From: Marinobacter denitrificans
GTDB taxonomy: Bacteria; Pseudomonadota; Gammaproteobacteria; Pseudomonadales; Oleiphilaceae
Direction of reading: 5' to 3'
NCBI RefSeq assembly: GCF_008795955.1
Contig: NZ_VMHN01000012.1
Span: 43,325-107,324 of the forward strand
Length of the DNA stretch: 64,000 nucleotides
Shown: piece after piece, positions 15,949 to 24,516 of the stretch
Layout of the letters: each line of letters begins with the position of its first letter
Numbering within the stretch: position 1 is the first letter of the stretch
The notes under the pieces: generated by a model
Told to the model about the DNA's origin: nothing
Seen by the model: only the letters and a program-made list of their open reading frames with translations
Database searches by the model: none
Translations under genes and position numbers: made by a program

Positions 15949-16362
15949 CTATAAGGGAACCTTACCCCGCAAGGCCTTGGTTTTGCCTTTTTTGGTTTTT
16001 TTATCGACACGCCGGCGTTGTGAGCCCTTGGTAGGGCGAGTGGGCCGGCGTGCTTTCTGCAGCTTTACCGCTTCCTGAATCAGTTCTTTCAGGCGCTCCA
16101 GGGCGTCTTCCTTGTTAAGCTCCAGGGTGCGATATTTTTGCGCCTTGATAACAATGATGCCTTCCTTGCTGATGCGCTGGTCAGAGATCGCCATCAACCG
16201 CTCCTTGTAGAACGGCGGCAGACTGGAGTTGAGGATATCGAAACGCAGGTGGACCGCCGAGGCCACCTTGTTGACGTTCTGGCCTCCGGCCCCCTGGGCC
16301 CGGATCTGGGTAAGCTCAATCTCCCAGTCACCCAATTCAACAGTGTTGGAAATCTTCAGCAT
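15949..16362 (-). CDS. arfB: Peptidyl-tRNA hydrolase ArfB (ribosome rescue)
   Basis: A 137-residue release-factor-like protein with QGAGGQNVNKV, containing the catalytic GGQ near residues 26-28, and a very basic C-terminal tail (KKTKKGKTK) that enters the mRNA channel of stalled ribosomes. This is the ArfB/YaeJ family, which frees peptides from non-stop complexes. Its start overlaps the end of the upstream COG0523 gene by seven bases, so the two are co-transcribed. It converges on the permease gene with a four-base gap between stops. Confidence 0.93.
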   Translation of the reverse strand: MLKISNTVELGDWEIELTQIRAQGAGGQNVNKVASAVHLRFDILNSSLPPFYKERLMAISDQRISKEGIIVIKAQKYRTLELNKEDALERLKELIQEAVKLQKARRPTRPTKGSQRRRVDKKTKKGKTKALRGKVPL

Positions 16363-17348
16363 GACGGCACCGATTGCGCGATGGATTCCCGCAGGCTGGC
16401 GTCCAGTTCATCGCCATCCAGACTCTGCTCACTGATGAGCTCGATGCGGGACAAATCCCTGGGCTCACATTCAGACACCGACAGGGCACCGTCGGCCATA
16501 TTGATGGTCCGCCAGCCGTCACTGGTATGAACCACCGCTTTGAACCGGATAAAACGACTATCCATGGAAAACGCCAGCAACGCCGTTTCGGAAAACACCG
16601 TCTCTGGATGTACCCGCCAGCCCAGACTGAAATGGCCCTGCCCCTGATTACTGACACGTTGCCAGGGTTCATCCCGGATATCCGGGATGGGCGCGGGCTC
16701 TGCCGAATTATGGTGGTGGTGAGCGTGGGGTGACCCGACCTCTGACAGCGTAGTTTCGCCATCAAGCCAACCAAGGTTCATACGGCCCTGCCGGGTATGG
16801 AACACGGCGGATTTGGTCGGTTGCAGGCTGGCCACCCAGTGATCAAAGTGAGCAATCTGCTCCGGCTGGCACAGGTCGGTCTTGTTGGCCACCACAATAT
16901 CCGCAGCAGCAACCTGGTCCCGGAACTGTACATTTTCCAGCACCCTGGGTTCCTCCAGCCTCCGTGGGTCGACCAGGCACACCACCGGCCCCAGTGTCAG
17001 CACATCCCGGTAATGCTCCCCCGTCAGGGTTTCGAGAATCTGTGAAGGATGACCAAGTCCGGTAGGCTCAATCAGCAACCTGTCCGGCCTGGCCTTGTGG
17101 ATCAGTTGATTGAGGCCAATCTGCATCGGCAATCCGGCCACACAACACATGCAACCGCCGGGGACTTCCCGCACGAAGGCCCCCTCGGTTTCCAGCATGG
17201 CACCATCAATTCCCACCTCACCAAATTCGTTCACCAGAACGGCCCACACTTCTCCGTCAGGCTTTTTCTTGAGCAGGTCCAATATGGCAGTGGTCTTGCC
17301 CACGCCCAGAAAACCAAGCACCAGGTTGGTGGGTATTGGTGAAGTCAT
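16356..17348 (-). CDS. COG0523 (CobW/ZigA-like) GTPase, probable zinc metallochaperone
   Basis: A 330-residue G3E GTPase. GFLGVGKTT (residues 12-20) is the Walker A motif, CMCC (66-69) the metal-binding CxCC of the family, and ANKTD the guanine-specificity motif. A histidine run (HAHHHH, near residue 210) and a C-terminal CobW_C region follow. Such proteins deliver zinc or cobalt to client enzymes. A palindrome strongly resembling a Zur box lies upstream at 17390-17406, which argues that this is a zinc-starvation metallochaperone. Confidence 0.85.
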   Translation of the reverse strand: MTSPIPTNLVLGFLGVGKTTAILDLLKKKPDGEVWAVLVNEFGEVGIDGAMLETEGAFVREVPGGCMCCVAGLPMQIGLNQLIHKARPDRLLIEPTGLGHPSQILETLTGEHYRDVLTLGPVVCLVDPRRLEEPRVLENVQFRDQVAAADIVVANKTDLCQPEQIAHFDHWVASLQPTKSAVFHTRQGRMNLGWLDGETTLSEVGSPHAHHHHNSAEPAPIPDIRDEPWQRVSNQGQGHFSLGWRVHPETVFSETALLAFSMDSRFIRFKAVVHTSDGWRTINMADGALSVSECEPRDLSRIELISEQSLDGDELDASLRESIAQSVPSC

Positions 17349-17389
17349 AGAGTGTCCGTGTCGGTAAATGAAAGAGTCAGCACAGCCAA

Positions 17390-17406
17390 GTGTTATAACA
17401 TAACAC
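17390..17406. promoter_or_regulatory. Zur-box-like palindrome
   Basis: GTGTTAT (17390-17396) and ATAACAC (17400-17406) form a perfect seven-base inverted repeat around AAC. The core TGTTATAACATAACA differs by one base from the gammaproteobacterial Zur pattern TGTTATAnTATAACA as I know it. It lies 41 bases upstream of the COG0523 start and 83 bases from the divergent DJ-1 gene, so it could control either. Confidence 0.6.
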
Positions 17407-17488
17407 TGTAGTATTCCCCTAATACCCGCTGCCGCGCGGCCCTTGTTAATGTACTCAGGCTACCACCAACAAGCACAAGGAGAAGGGT

Positions 17489-18058
17489 ATGAGCGGTAAA
17501 AAAATACTGATGATTACCGGTGATTTCACCGAGGACTACGAAACCATGGTGCCATTCCAGGCACTGCAGGCCGTAGGCCACACGGTTCATGCAGTCTGCC
17601 CGGACAAGAAATCCGGAGACACGGTGGCCACGGCTATCCACGATTTCGAAGGTGACCAGACCTATACCGAGAAGCCTGGCCACCGGTTTGCCCTGAATGC
17701 GGACTTTGCCGGGCTCAACCCCGCCGATTACGATGCTCTGGTCGTGCCCGGTGGCCGCGCGCCGGAATATCTGCGCCTGAACGAGGACGTAAAGAGCCTG
17801 GTACGCCACTTCTTCGAGGCCGATAAACCGGTGGCGGCCATCTGCCATGGCGCTCAGTTACTCGCTGCTGCGGGCGTACTTGAAGGCCGCGAGTGTTCCG
17901 CCTACCCGGCCTGCCAGCCGGAAGTGGAACTTGCCGGAGGGCGATTTGCCGCCATCGACGTTGACGCGGCAGTGACCGATGGTAATCTGGTGACAGCACC
18001 GGCATGGCCGGCCCATCCTCAATGGCTGGCACAGTTTTTCAAACTGCTGGACAAGTGA
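17489..18058 (+). CDS. DJ-1/PfpI family protein
   Basis: A 189-residue alpha/beta protein starting KKILMITGDFTEDYE and carrying the nucleophile elbow AICHGAQLL with the conserved cysteine near residue 120, as in PfpI, YhbO and DJ-1. The family includes intracellular proteases, glyoxalases and redox-sensing stress proteins; the precise activity cannot be assigned. A good AAGGAGAAGG ribosome-binding site precedes it. It is divergent from the COG0523 gene across the Zur-like site. Confidence 0.85.
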   Translation: MSGKKILMITGDFTEDYETMVPFQALQAVGHTVHAVCPDKKSGDTVATAIHDFEGDQTYTEKPGHRFALNADFAGLNPADYDALVVPGGRAPEYLRLNEDVKSLVRHFFEADKPVAAICHGAQLLAAAGVLEGRECSAYPACQPEVELAGGRFAAIDVDAAVTDGNLVTAPAWPAHPQWLAQFFKLLDK

Positions 18059-18065
18059 CCGGAGC

Positions 18066-18085
18066 GGGGCCGTTACCGCGGCCCC
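18066..18085 (+). terminator. Hairpin after the DJ-1 family gene
   Basis: GGGGCCG (18066-18072) pairs with CGGCCCC (18079-18085) across a six-base loop, eight bases after the stop. No T-run follows; it may attenuate read-through into the next gene. Confidence 0.45.
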
Positions 18086-18105
18086 GGATTCATGAGGAAA
18101 ACGCC

Positions 18106-18474
18106 ATGTGCAAACTCTTCGTCCACGCGGATTCCGACCTCTGGGTCAGCCGCACCCACTCCCTGCGTATCGACGGTATGGTTACCAGCATTCGTATGGA
18201 AAACGCCTTCTGGAACGCCCTCACGGAGATCGCCGCCCGGGATGGTATGAATCTGCCCCAGATGATCACCAGGCTCTATCACGAATCCATCGACGCAGGG
18301 CACGATCTTGGCAACTTCACGTCATTTCTGCGGGTATGTGCCATGCGTTACGTTGCCCTCCAGCTCAGTGGCGATATTCCCCGGGATACCCAGGTACCTA
18401 TCGCGTCACTGGATGCCGACAAGATACTCGCCAGAAATATGGACCAGAAGCCACCCAGCGAAGCGACTCACTGA
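18106..18474 (+). CDS. Ribbon-helix-helix domain protein
   Basis: The ATG at 18106 has ATGAGGAAA upstream and gives 122 residues. The core (HSLRIDGMVTSIRMENAFWN, then ITRLYHES) has the beta-strand plus two-helix pattern of RHH_4 (PF13467) proteins, likely DNA-binding dimers. Targets are unknown. It lies downstream of the DJ-1 gene with a hairpin between and converges on an SDR gene. Confidence 0.75.
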   Translation: MCKLFVHADSDLWVSRTHSLRIDGMVTSIRMENAFWNALTEIAARDGMNLPQMITRLYHESIDAGHDLGNFTSFLRVCAMRYVALQLSGDIPRDTQVPIASLDADKILARNMDQKPPSEATH

Positions 18475-18489
18475 GCGGCAACTGCAGCT

Positions 18490-19182
18490 TTATTCCAGCG
18501 GAGGCGTTGGTCGCACCAGAATTTCGTTAACATCCACGTGTGGTGGCTGGGACACCGCGTACATCACCGCCTGGGCGATGTCGTCTGGTTTGAGGGCGTT
18601 CGCCGGGCTCTCATCAAAGAACGGTGTATCCACCATCCCCGGCTCGACCAGAGTGACACGAATACCGGAGCCCCGAAGCTCCTCCCTGACGCCATAACCA
18701 ATGGCAGAGACCGCCCACTTGGTAGCGCTGTACATAGAGCCCGGTATGGTTACCCGGCCGGCGGCAGAGCCGGTCAGCAGCAGGTGCCCCCGGCTTTTCC
18801 GAAGGGCAGGCAGACAGCACTGGACGGTCAGCCCGGCACCGTAGATATTGGTCAGGATCATGTCCTTCCAGACCTCTGGATCGGCGCCACTGAACCCACC
18901 GGGTTCACCACCACGACCAGCATTCACAAACACCGCATCAATCCGCCCGAACGTCGCCAGGGCGTTGTCTACTACAGACTGCTGGTCCTCCATGCTCTGG
19001 ACATCACAGCGGGCGATCATTACCCGTTCGCTCCCGCCCAGGTCCGTTTGCAGCTGTTTCAGTTTGTCTTGAGAGCGGGCTGACAGAACCAGGCGGTAAC
19101 CTGCCTTTTGCGCTGCCCGCGCAGTTGCCTCACCAATTCCGGATGAAGCGCCAGTGATCAGCATGACCGGATCATTGCTCAT
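18490..19182 (-). CDS. Short-chain dehydrogenase/reductase
   Basis: A 230-residue classical SDR. TGASSGIGEA near residues 10-19 binds NAD(P), NAGRGG corresponds to the NNAG motif, and YSATK near residue 150 holds the catalytic Tyr and Lys. The substrate is not predictable. It is divergent from the RIO-kinase gene. Confidence 0.9.
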   Translation of the reverse strand: MSNDPVMLITGASSGIGEATARAAQKAGYRLVLSARSQDKLKQLQTDLGGSERVMIARCDVQSMEDQQSVVDNALATFGRIDAVFVNAGRGGEPGGFSGADPEVWKDMILTNIYGAGLTVQCCLPALRKSRGHLLLTGSAAGRVTIPGSMYSATKWAVSAIGYGVREELRGSGIRVTLVEPGMVDTPFFDESPANALKPDDIAQAVMYAVSQPPHVDVNEILVRPTPPLE

Positions 19183-19219
19183 AGACTCTCTCCTGCGTCA
19201 GGTGTTTCTACCAGTGTTG

Positions 19220-19239
19220 CAGATTGACTACGCAATCTG
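19220..19239. promoter_or_regulatory. Seven-bp inverted repeat between SDR and RIO-kinase genes
   Basis: CAGATTG (19220-19226) and CAATCTG (19233-19239) form a perfect dyad with a six-base spacer, about 38 bases upstream of the SDR start. It may be an operator for the SDR gene. The regulator is unknown. Confidence 0.35.
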
Positions 19240-19357
19240 AAGCAGCTGCAGATCACTTCGGGCATGAGGGTTCCGGCACCAATTTCAGGTAGTATACGCC
19301 CAGAGATGCCGGCCAGAACGATTTGCCGGCCAGGCGAACCAGGCAACCGACGGATTT

Positions 19358-20218
19358 ATGAAGATACCGAAACGATTACAGCCCCTTGTCGACGACGGCA
19401 TGGTGGATGAAGTGTTGTACCAGCTGATGAGTGGCAAAGAAGCACAGGTGTTTGTGGTGCGCTGTGGCGATAGTGTGCGCTGCGCCAAGGTTTACAAGGA
19501 AGCCCAGAAACGCAGCTTCAAACAGGCCGTGCAATACCAGGAAGGGCGCAAGGTTCGTAACAGCCGCCGTGCCCGGGCCATGGGCAAGAAAACCCGCTAC
19601 GGCCAGAAGGAACAGGAAGATGCCTGGCTGAACGCTGAAGTAGATGCCCTGTACCGGCTAGCCGCTGCCGGTGTACGGGTACCGGAACCTTTCGGGTTCG
19701 TGGATGGCGTGCTGTTGATGGAAATGATCGCCGATGAAGACGGTAAGGCCGCGCCACGGCTGGATGACGTCACACTGACGCCGGAGCAGGCCCGGGATTA
19801 TCACGGCAAGGTGATCGCTGATGTGGTGCGCATGCTCAGCGCCGGGCTTATTCACGGAGACCTGTCCGAATTCAATGTACTGGTAGACGCCACCGGCCCG
19901 GTCATTATCGACCTGCCCCAGGCGGTGAATGCATCGGGAAATAACAGCGCCGAACAGATGCTGGAGCGGGACGTGGACAACATGCGCCGGTATTTCGGTC
20001 GTTTCGCCCCGGAGTTACTGAACACCGATTATGGCAAGGAAATCTGGGCGCTCTACGAGTCCGGCGACCTGCACCCAGACAGCCGACTGACTGGCTGCTT
20101 CGAACACGACACCGAAAGCGCCGATGTCGACGAACTGATGGCGGTTATCGACGCTGCCAAGGAAGAAGAGCGCGAGCGCCAGGAGCGCATACGGGACGCC
20201 GAGGCAGGCGACGACTAG
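19358..20218 (+). CDS. RIO1-type serine/threonine kinase/ATPase
   Basis: A 286-residue RIO-family protein like PA4780 of Pseudomonas. GKEAQVFVVRCGD is the P-loop, a lysine in CAKVYKE binds ATP, and LIHGDLSEFNVL with VIIDLPQAV provides the catalytic HGD and the metal-binding aspartate. In archaea and eukaryotes RIO kinases act in ribosome maturation; the role in gammaproteobacteria is not settled. The last 30 residues are charged and helical. Its TAG overlaps the stop of the convergent membrane-protein gene (CTAG, 20215-20218). Confidence 0.88.
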   Translation: MKIPKRLQPLVDDGMVDEVLYQLMSGKEAQVFVVRCGDSVRCAKVYKEAQKRSFKQAVQYQEGRKVRNSRRARAMGKKTRYGQKEQEDAWLNAEVDALYRLAAAGVRVPEPFGFVDGVLLMEMIADEDGKAAPRLDDVTLTPEQARDYHGKVIADVVRMLSAGLIHGDLSEFNVLVDATGPVIIDLPQAVNASGNNSAEQMLERDVDNMRRYFGRFAPELLNTDYGKEIWALYESGDLHPDSRLTGCFEHDTESADVDELMAVIDAAKEEERERQERIRDAEAGDD

Positions 20219-20610
20219 CCAGGCTCGGCGACAAACTTGCCCACGACGCGATCAGACAGCATCAGGTGGGCAAGTGCCGGATACGGCAGGTAATGGCTGA
20301 GCAGAAATATCACTGCCCCGAGGTTCAGTCCGGAAGACAGCCCGACGTAGGCGGCCCAGGCCACAAACAGCGCGCCGAGAAATCCGCCATACGACCACAG
20401 CACCCGCGCACGCTCTTCACTGCTCGGTACCCGCTTCAATACACGGGCCACCGACCAGCTGATATAGGCCGCAATTAACGCCGCGACAATCACTGAAACC
20501 AATACGCCTGTCAGTCCGAACAGGAACCGCGCCAGATAATTGGTAAGAAAAAACAGAACAATAGCGCTGACGGCAATTATGGTTATCCGCGAGCGTTTCA
20601 GATCTCCCAT
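20215..20610 (-). CDS. Small integral membrane protein, unknown function
   Basis: A 131-residue protein with about four hydrophobic segments (approximately 9-25, 31-50, 70-87 and 92-109) separated by short charged loops. No motif is recognised. It lies 23 bases downstream of the gene at 20634-21167 on the same strand and converges on the RIO-kinase gene with a four-base overlap of stop codons. Confidence 0.65.
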   Translation of the reverse strand: MGDLKRSRITIIAVSAIVLFFLTNYLARFLFGLTGVLVSVIVAALIAAYISWSVARVLKRVPSSEERARVLWSYGGFLGALFVAWAAYVGLSSGLNLGAVIFLLSHYLPYPALAHLMLSDRVVGKFVAEPG

Positions 20611-20633
20611 AGACAGAATCCCGGCTGGTTAAA

Positions 20634-21167
20634 TCAGATGGTTTGCACTGTTTTAACATTCCGGGAATCAAGAAGCGACTTTGCTTCCTGAAGTTGCTCT
20701 GTGCTGGAAGCGTGAACCGTCAGTACGTATTTGCCTTTGCTTAACGCGGACTGTGCCTTCATCAGATAGGGTGTGTGATCCGGACGAATCGTCACCGCCC
20801 CTGCGAGTAGCAGCCCTACCATTAGCCCTAACGCGGCAAGCACTGAGGCGGCCACCACCGAGTTCTGGGATATAAATCCGATGCCAAGGGCACTCAGCAC
20901 CAGAAACACGATAAAACCCGTCACCGCACCACCGGCACCCAACCCGACATGGGAACGTACAAGCGTGTTCCAGATGCCCTGATCCTCAGGCTCCAGCTGT
21001 TTGCCCGGATGCCGGTCACGCGGGCTCAGAACGGATACCTGATCGTCCGCCAGACTGGTTCCTTCACACAGGGCTTTGGCAGTTCCCCTTGCGTCGCTCT
21101 CGGTGTCGAAAACTGCGGCTACTTTATGGCTCTCTTGCTCGCCGGTCAGACTCATTGAGGATTTCAT
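20634..21167 (-). CDS. Two-TM protein with stress-protein-like N-terminus, unknown function
   Basis: A 177-residue protein. The N-terminal 45 residues (KVAAVFDTESDARGTAKALC) look like the small alpha/beta module seen in YflT-type general stress proteins, followed by a linker, two membrane segments with a Gly-rich start (about 75-95 and 104-122), and a C-terminal alpha/beta tail (YVLTVHASSTEQLQEA). It may sense or respond to osmotic or general stress, but no function can be assigned. AGGAGGT precedes the start. Confidence 0.6.
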   Translation of the reverse strand: MKSSMSLTGEQESHKVAAVFDTESDARGTAKALCEGTSLADDQVSVLSPRDRHPGKQLEPEDQGIWNTLVRSHVGLGAGGAVTGFIVFLVLSALGIGFISQNSVVAASVLAALGLMVGLLLAGAVTIRPDHTPYLMKAQSALSKGKYVLTVHASSTEQLQEAKSLLDSRNVKTVQTI

Positions 21168-21301
21168 GAAATACCTCCTGAGTATCTCAGAAAATAATCG
21201 AGGCTCTTCCTACAAGCGTTGCCTCTTACCTCTAAAAATACAACCCACGTGCATGTATTGCGAGTGACCATTAGGCAATAGGTCGTACAGGTTAATGCTG
21301 C

Positions 21302-21976
21302 CTACCAGGCCAGCCAGATGACATGCCGTGCGCCCTTACCCGGACGCAAGGCCCTCACTGTGACGGGCTCGACAGAAAACCCGGCGCGGCGCAGCCTCTC
21401 GGTAAACGCGTACTCCGGCCCGGCGGACCAGTACGCAAGGATGCCATCGGGGCTGAGAGATTTCTGGGCCGCAGCAATACCCTCAGGGGAGTAAATCCAG
21501 TTATTTTCCTTACGGGTGAGCCCCTCAGGACCGTTGTCCACGTCCAGCAGGATGGCATCCCAGTTGCCATCGCCTTCCCTCAAAAGTTCCGCTACATCAC
21601 CGATATGGACGTTCGCTCTGGCGTCGTTCAACGGATAGCCGGCTGCGGCCCCCAACGGGCCCCGGTTCCACACCTCGACTTCCGGAACCAGTTCAGCCAC
21701 AGTCACCCGGGCGGTGTCCGGCAGGGCCCCCAGAGCGGCGGCCAGTGTGTATCCCATACCCAGCCCGCCAATCAAAACGCGGGGCCCGGGCAGCTCTGCA
21801 ATGCGCTCGCAGGCAAGCGTGGCCAGGGCATCTTCCGAGCCGTGTAGCCGGCTATTCATCAGCTCACCGGTGGTGCCGGCAATCTTGATCGAAAATTCAT
21901 CATTGCGCTGCAGCAGGCGCAACCGGGTGCCGTTGCCGGGAATGGTTGCCGTGCCGATTTCCTCAAAACGAGCCAT
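21302..21976 (-). CDS. Spermidine-synthase-like methyltransferase-fold protein
   Basis: A 224-residue protein with VLIGGLGMGYTLAAAL near residue 67 and VAELVPEVEVW, the SAM/dcSAM-binding start of the spermidine synthase superfamily, and DAILLDVDNGPEG where polyamine synthases have the catalytic Asp. It lacks the N-terminal beta barrel of true SpeE enzymes, so aminopropyl transfer is doubtful. It abuts the ydbL stop with no gap and is the last gene of the ydbH operon. Confidence 0.75.
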   Translation of the reverse strand: MARFEEIGTATIPGNGTRLRLLQRNDEFSIKIAGTTGELMNSRLHGSEDALATLACERIAELPGPRVLIGGLGMGYTLAAALGALPDTARVTVAELVPEVEVWNRGPLGAAAGYPLNDARANVHIGDVAELLREGDGNWDAILLDVDNGPEGLTRKENNWIYSPEGIAAAQKSLSPDGILAYWSAGPEYAFTERLRRAGFSVEPVTVRALRPGKGARHVIWLAW

Positions 21977-22321
21977 CTATTTTTGGACCCACTCGCCGTC
22001 CACCAGGATGTACTGCCCAGCCGGAGTTTTCTCAAGGGCCTTCTTGCCGGCCACTGTTTCCACCTGGGTCACGGGAATATCGTGTTTCTCGGCGATACGG
22101 GCGTACTCGTCCCGCCGCGCCTTGTTGATGGCTTCAACAATACCGCGGGCGTTGCCGTCTGCCTTGACCACTTCCAGGTAACCGGTTGGCGTTTCGCCCA
22201 CCAATCCCTGCTGTTTGGCGGCATCCAGCTGGCTTTTCGCTTCTTCCAGCCCCATCGAAAATGCGGGCATTGCCAGGCAAAGTACGAGGATGACTGCACC
22301 GAGTTGAACAAAACGTTTCAT
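21977..22321 (-). CDS. ydbL: YdbL family periplasmic protein (DUF1318)
   Basis: The ATG at 22321 follows GGGAG; the frame is open further upstream without a better start. The 114-residue product has a signal peptide ending at AFS and a mature part matching YdbL (LVGETPTGYLEVV, YILVDGEWV). In E. coli ydbL lies with ydbH and ynbE, and that order is kept here. YdbH and YnbE form an intermembrane bridge for phospholipid transport; YdbL is thought to modulate it in the periplasm. Confidence 0.88.
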   Translation of the reverse strand: MKRFVQLGAVILVLCLAMPAFSMGLEEAKSQLDAAKQQGLVGETPTGYLEVVKADGNARGIVEAINKARRDEYARIAEKHDIPVTQVETVAGKKALEKTPAGQYILVDGEWVQK

Positions 22322-22350
22322 GAGTGACTCCCTGGATTCAGAATTGACCA

Positions 22351-22569
22351 TCAGAACAAACCCTTTTCGCCGAAGAGTTCATCCACGTCTTTATCCACCT
22401 TCACGTAGATCTCGTGCTGGATTTTGACGTTAAGATTTACCGTGATGGGCTCCTTGGGTGCCTCCATCTGCACCGTGGGCGTGCATGCTGCGGCACCCAG
22501 GGCCAGCGCCACCATCCCCAGCGTGTTTCGAATTTTCACAGGCAAAACGCCCGAGCTGTATCCGTTCAT
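22351..22569 (-). CDS. ynbE: YnbE family lipoprotein
   Basis: A 72-residue protein with a lipobox LGAAAC (Cys about residue 29) and a short mature part with the pattern ITVNLNVKIQHEIYVKVD, as in YnbE. YnbE is an outer-membrane lipoprotein that pairs with the C-terminus of YdbH by beta-strand augmentation. It lies 15 bases after ydbH and 29 before ydbL, so one transcript is expected. Confidence 0.88.
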   Translation of the reverse strand: MNGYSSGVLPVKIRNTLGMVALALGAAACTPTVQMEAPKEPITVNLNVKIQHEIYVKVDKDVDELFGEKGLF

Positions 22570-22584
22570 CTGCCTTACTCCTGA

Positions 22585-24510
22585 TTAGTTTTCCGATCCG
22601 CCTGGCTGGCTTTGTTCATCCCGTTTCTGCATCAGGTTGCGCACCTTCTCTGTCACCGCTTCATTGACCCGGCCACTGAGCTGGAGGCTGGTCAGCAACG
22701 CCGGAATGTCTTCTTCCAGATTAATGTTGAGTACGATCGGGTGTCCGTCGCGCACCTCTGGGCTGCTGCCTTCGAGGCGCAACCCCAGAAACAGTTTGCC
22801 ATCCTCGTCATAGTCTACCGTGCTGTTGAGAACGGTGTAGTGAAAGTTTTCCATCGCCTGCACCACCAGAGCCATGGCCTCGTTATTCTGGGCCATGCCT
22901 TTCAACCGCTCTGCTGGCAGCTTCAGCGTGCCACCCGGGGGCTCCGCTTCAACCTTCCCGGCCTCGATAATGACACCCTGTTCGCCGATCAGCACCGGCA
23001 CAGTGCCCCGGAGTATACCGCTACCTGCAAGGCCTTCTGAGGGGTAGACTTCCATCAGTTGCGATAATTCAATGTCGCTCAGCTCCAGCAAAATCTTCAG
23101 GGGCGTTTCCGTTAATTGCCACTCTCCGGGTTCAATGCGGAGATTGCCCCCCAGGAGCCCCGCAGTCCCCTGCTCCAGCACTAGCGTACCGGCAGCAAGC
23201 TGTTCAGTCGTCGAACGATAACGGACGGCCAGCTGGATGTTACTGAAAGGGATGCCCGGATTAACGGAGGCCACCGACAAACCAGAGCTGTGGGCCTCCA
23301 GCCGGTCATCTGAAATCTCGATGGCCACCTTGCCCGCCAGCCCGGCCCAGGCGGTTCGGCCAAACAGTCCACCCAGGTCTTCAAAGCCGATCTCTCCCTG
23401 TATCTGAATGCCGTCGGACGGAAAACGCAGCCCCAGGCTCATGTGGATGCTGCCCTCCCCGATCTCAAGTTCCTCCGGCAAGGCAGTGAAGGTATCGGCC
23501 AGGGCACGGTGCCCCCGTGCACCGGTGGCGGTCATTTCGGCATCCAGATCCGGAATGCCATCGAACGGGAAACGGAAGGCAATATCAGCGCTGGCCCCTG
23601 CGTCTGAGGAAAGCCTGCCGTCGAGCCTGAGGGCTTTAAGATTACCCCCCAGCCAACCATCGAGGCGCCACGGCTGCGTGTTTAGGTGCGGATGATGGAA
23701 AGCGGATGCCGTGGCCACTACTGGACCCTCAAAAGCGAGCGTCTCAAGGACCATTGGCTGCAGGCTATGCTTCGTGTTCAGTTTCGTGCCCGCCAGGTTG
23801 AGCCTCACGTTGTCCAATTGCGCGGCATTGGCCGGAGCATTCACCCGGGCGAGTTCCAGGCGCGTTTCATCGTTGAACTCCAGGGTAGCGGATTGCCCGT
23901 CAGCCTTGCCGGCAAACACCAGCTTCGCCTGCCCTTTGTGGAGTTGCCACCCGGCCAGGGTCATTGCTGGAGTCGCCCCCTCCACACTCATGGCTTTGGT
24001 GACAAGTTCACGCTGGTCGGGCCGCGAAAGTTTTGAGACGGCCAGATCGCCCTCGGCACGTATATCGTCGGGGAGAGTAAGAACGAGCCGATCAATCATA
24101 ATCTCTTCAGGCAACCAGAGCGGCAGATCAGCGGGAATACCGTCAGACGCACCGGCCTGTTGTTCAGAGCCTGGCCACACCGGGATATCGACTCTCAACA
24201 GGCCCACCCGTAATACGTTGAGCACCGGACCATGCCAGTCCCAGCTCCAGCCCAGCGACAGGTCCCCACCTTCCAGTGAATACGGTTGACCGTCCCGCAC
24301 CTGGCTTGCAGAAAAATCCTGCAGCCGAACCCCGCCCAGAGATACCTCTATCCCCTGCCATTCGAGACTGTGTAGATTGTTCGCCTGCCGCCAGTCCTCC
24401 CAGGCAACGCGGGCGTACCACCCCCCTGCGATCACGAGCAGCACAAAGAGGACCAGCCCCCAAAGCAGTAACCGACGTAGTGTCCTGAACAACGTCACCG
24501 AACGGGCCAC
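22585..24510 (-). CDS. ydbH: AsmA-like intermembrane phospholipid transport protein YdbH
   Basis: A 641-residue protein with an N-terminal inner-membrane anchor (about residues 12-32, rich in Leu and Val) and a long beta-rich periplasmic body, the layout of YhdP/TamB/YdbH proteins that bridge the two membranes. The region around residues 530-600 (VIIEAGKVEAEPPGGTL) matches the dicarboxylate-transport-named C-terminal domain PF11739 of YdbH. Length is shorter than the roughly 880 residues of E. coli YdbH. It begins six bases after the stop of the GNAT/nitrilase gene. Confidence 0.85.
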   Translation of the reverse strand: MARSVTLFRTLRRLLLWGLVLFVLLVIAGGWYARVAWEDWRQANNLHSLEWQGIEVSLGGVRLQDFSASQVRDGQPYSLEGGDLSLGWSWDWHGPVLNVLRVGLLRVDIPVWPGSEQQAGASDGIPADLPLWLPEEIMIDRLVLTLPDDIRAEGDLAVSKLSRPDQRELVTKAMSVEGATPAMTLAGWQLHKGQAKLVFAGKADGQSATLEFNDETRLELARVNAPANAAQLDNVRLNLAGTKLNTKHSLQPMVLETLAFEGPVVATASAFHHPHLNTQPWRLDGWLGGNLKALRLDGRLSSDAGASADIAFRFPFDGIPDLDAEMTATGARGHRALADTFTALPEELEIGEGSIHMSLGLRFPSDGIQIQGEIGFEDLGGLFGRTAWAGLAGKVAIEISDDRLEAHSSGLSVASVNPGIPFSNIQLAVRYRSTTEQLAAGTLVLEQGTAGLLGGNLRIEPGEWQLTETPLKILLELSDIELSQLMEVYPSEGLAGSGILRGTVPVLIGEQGVIIEAGKVEAEPPGGTLKLPAERLKGMAQNNEAMALVVQAMENFHYTVLNSTVDYDEDGKLFLGLRLEGSSPEVRDGHPIVLNINLEEDIPALLTSLQLSGRVNEAVTEKVRNLMQKRDEQSQPGGSEN

Positions 24511-24516
24511 GAGGGT

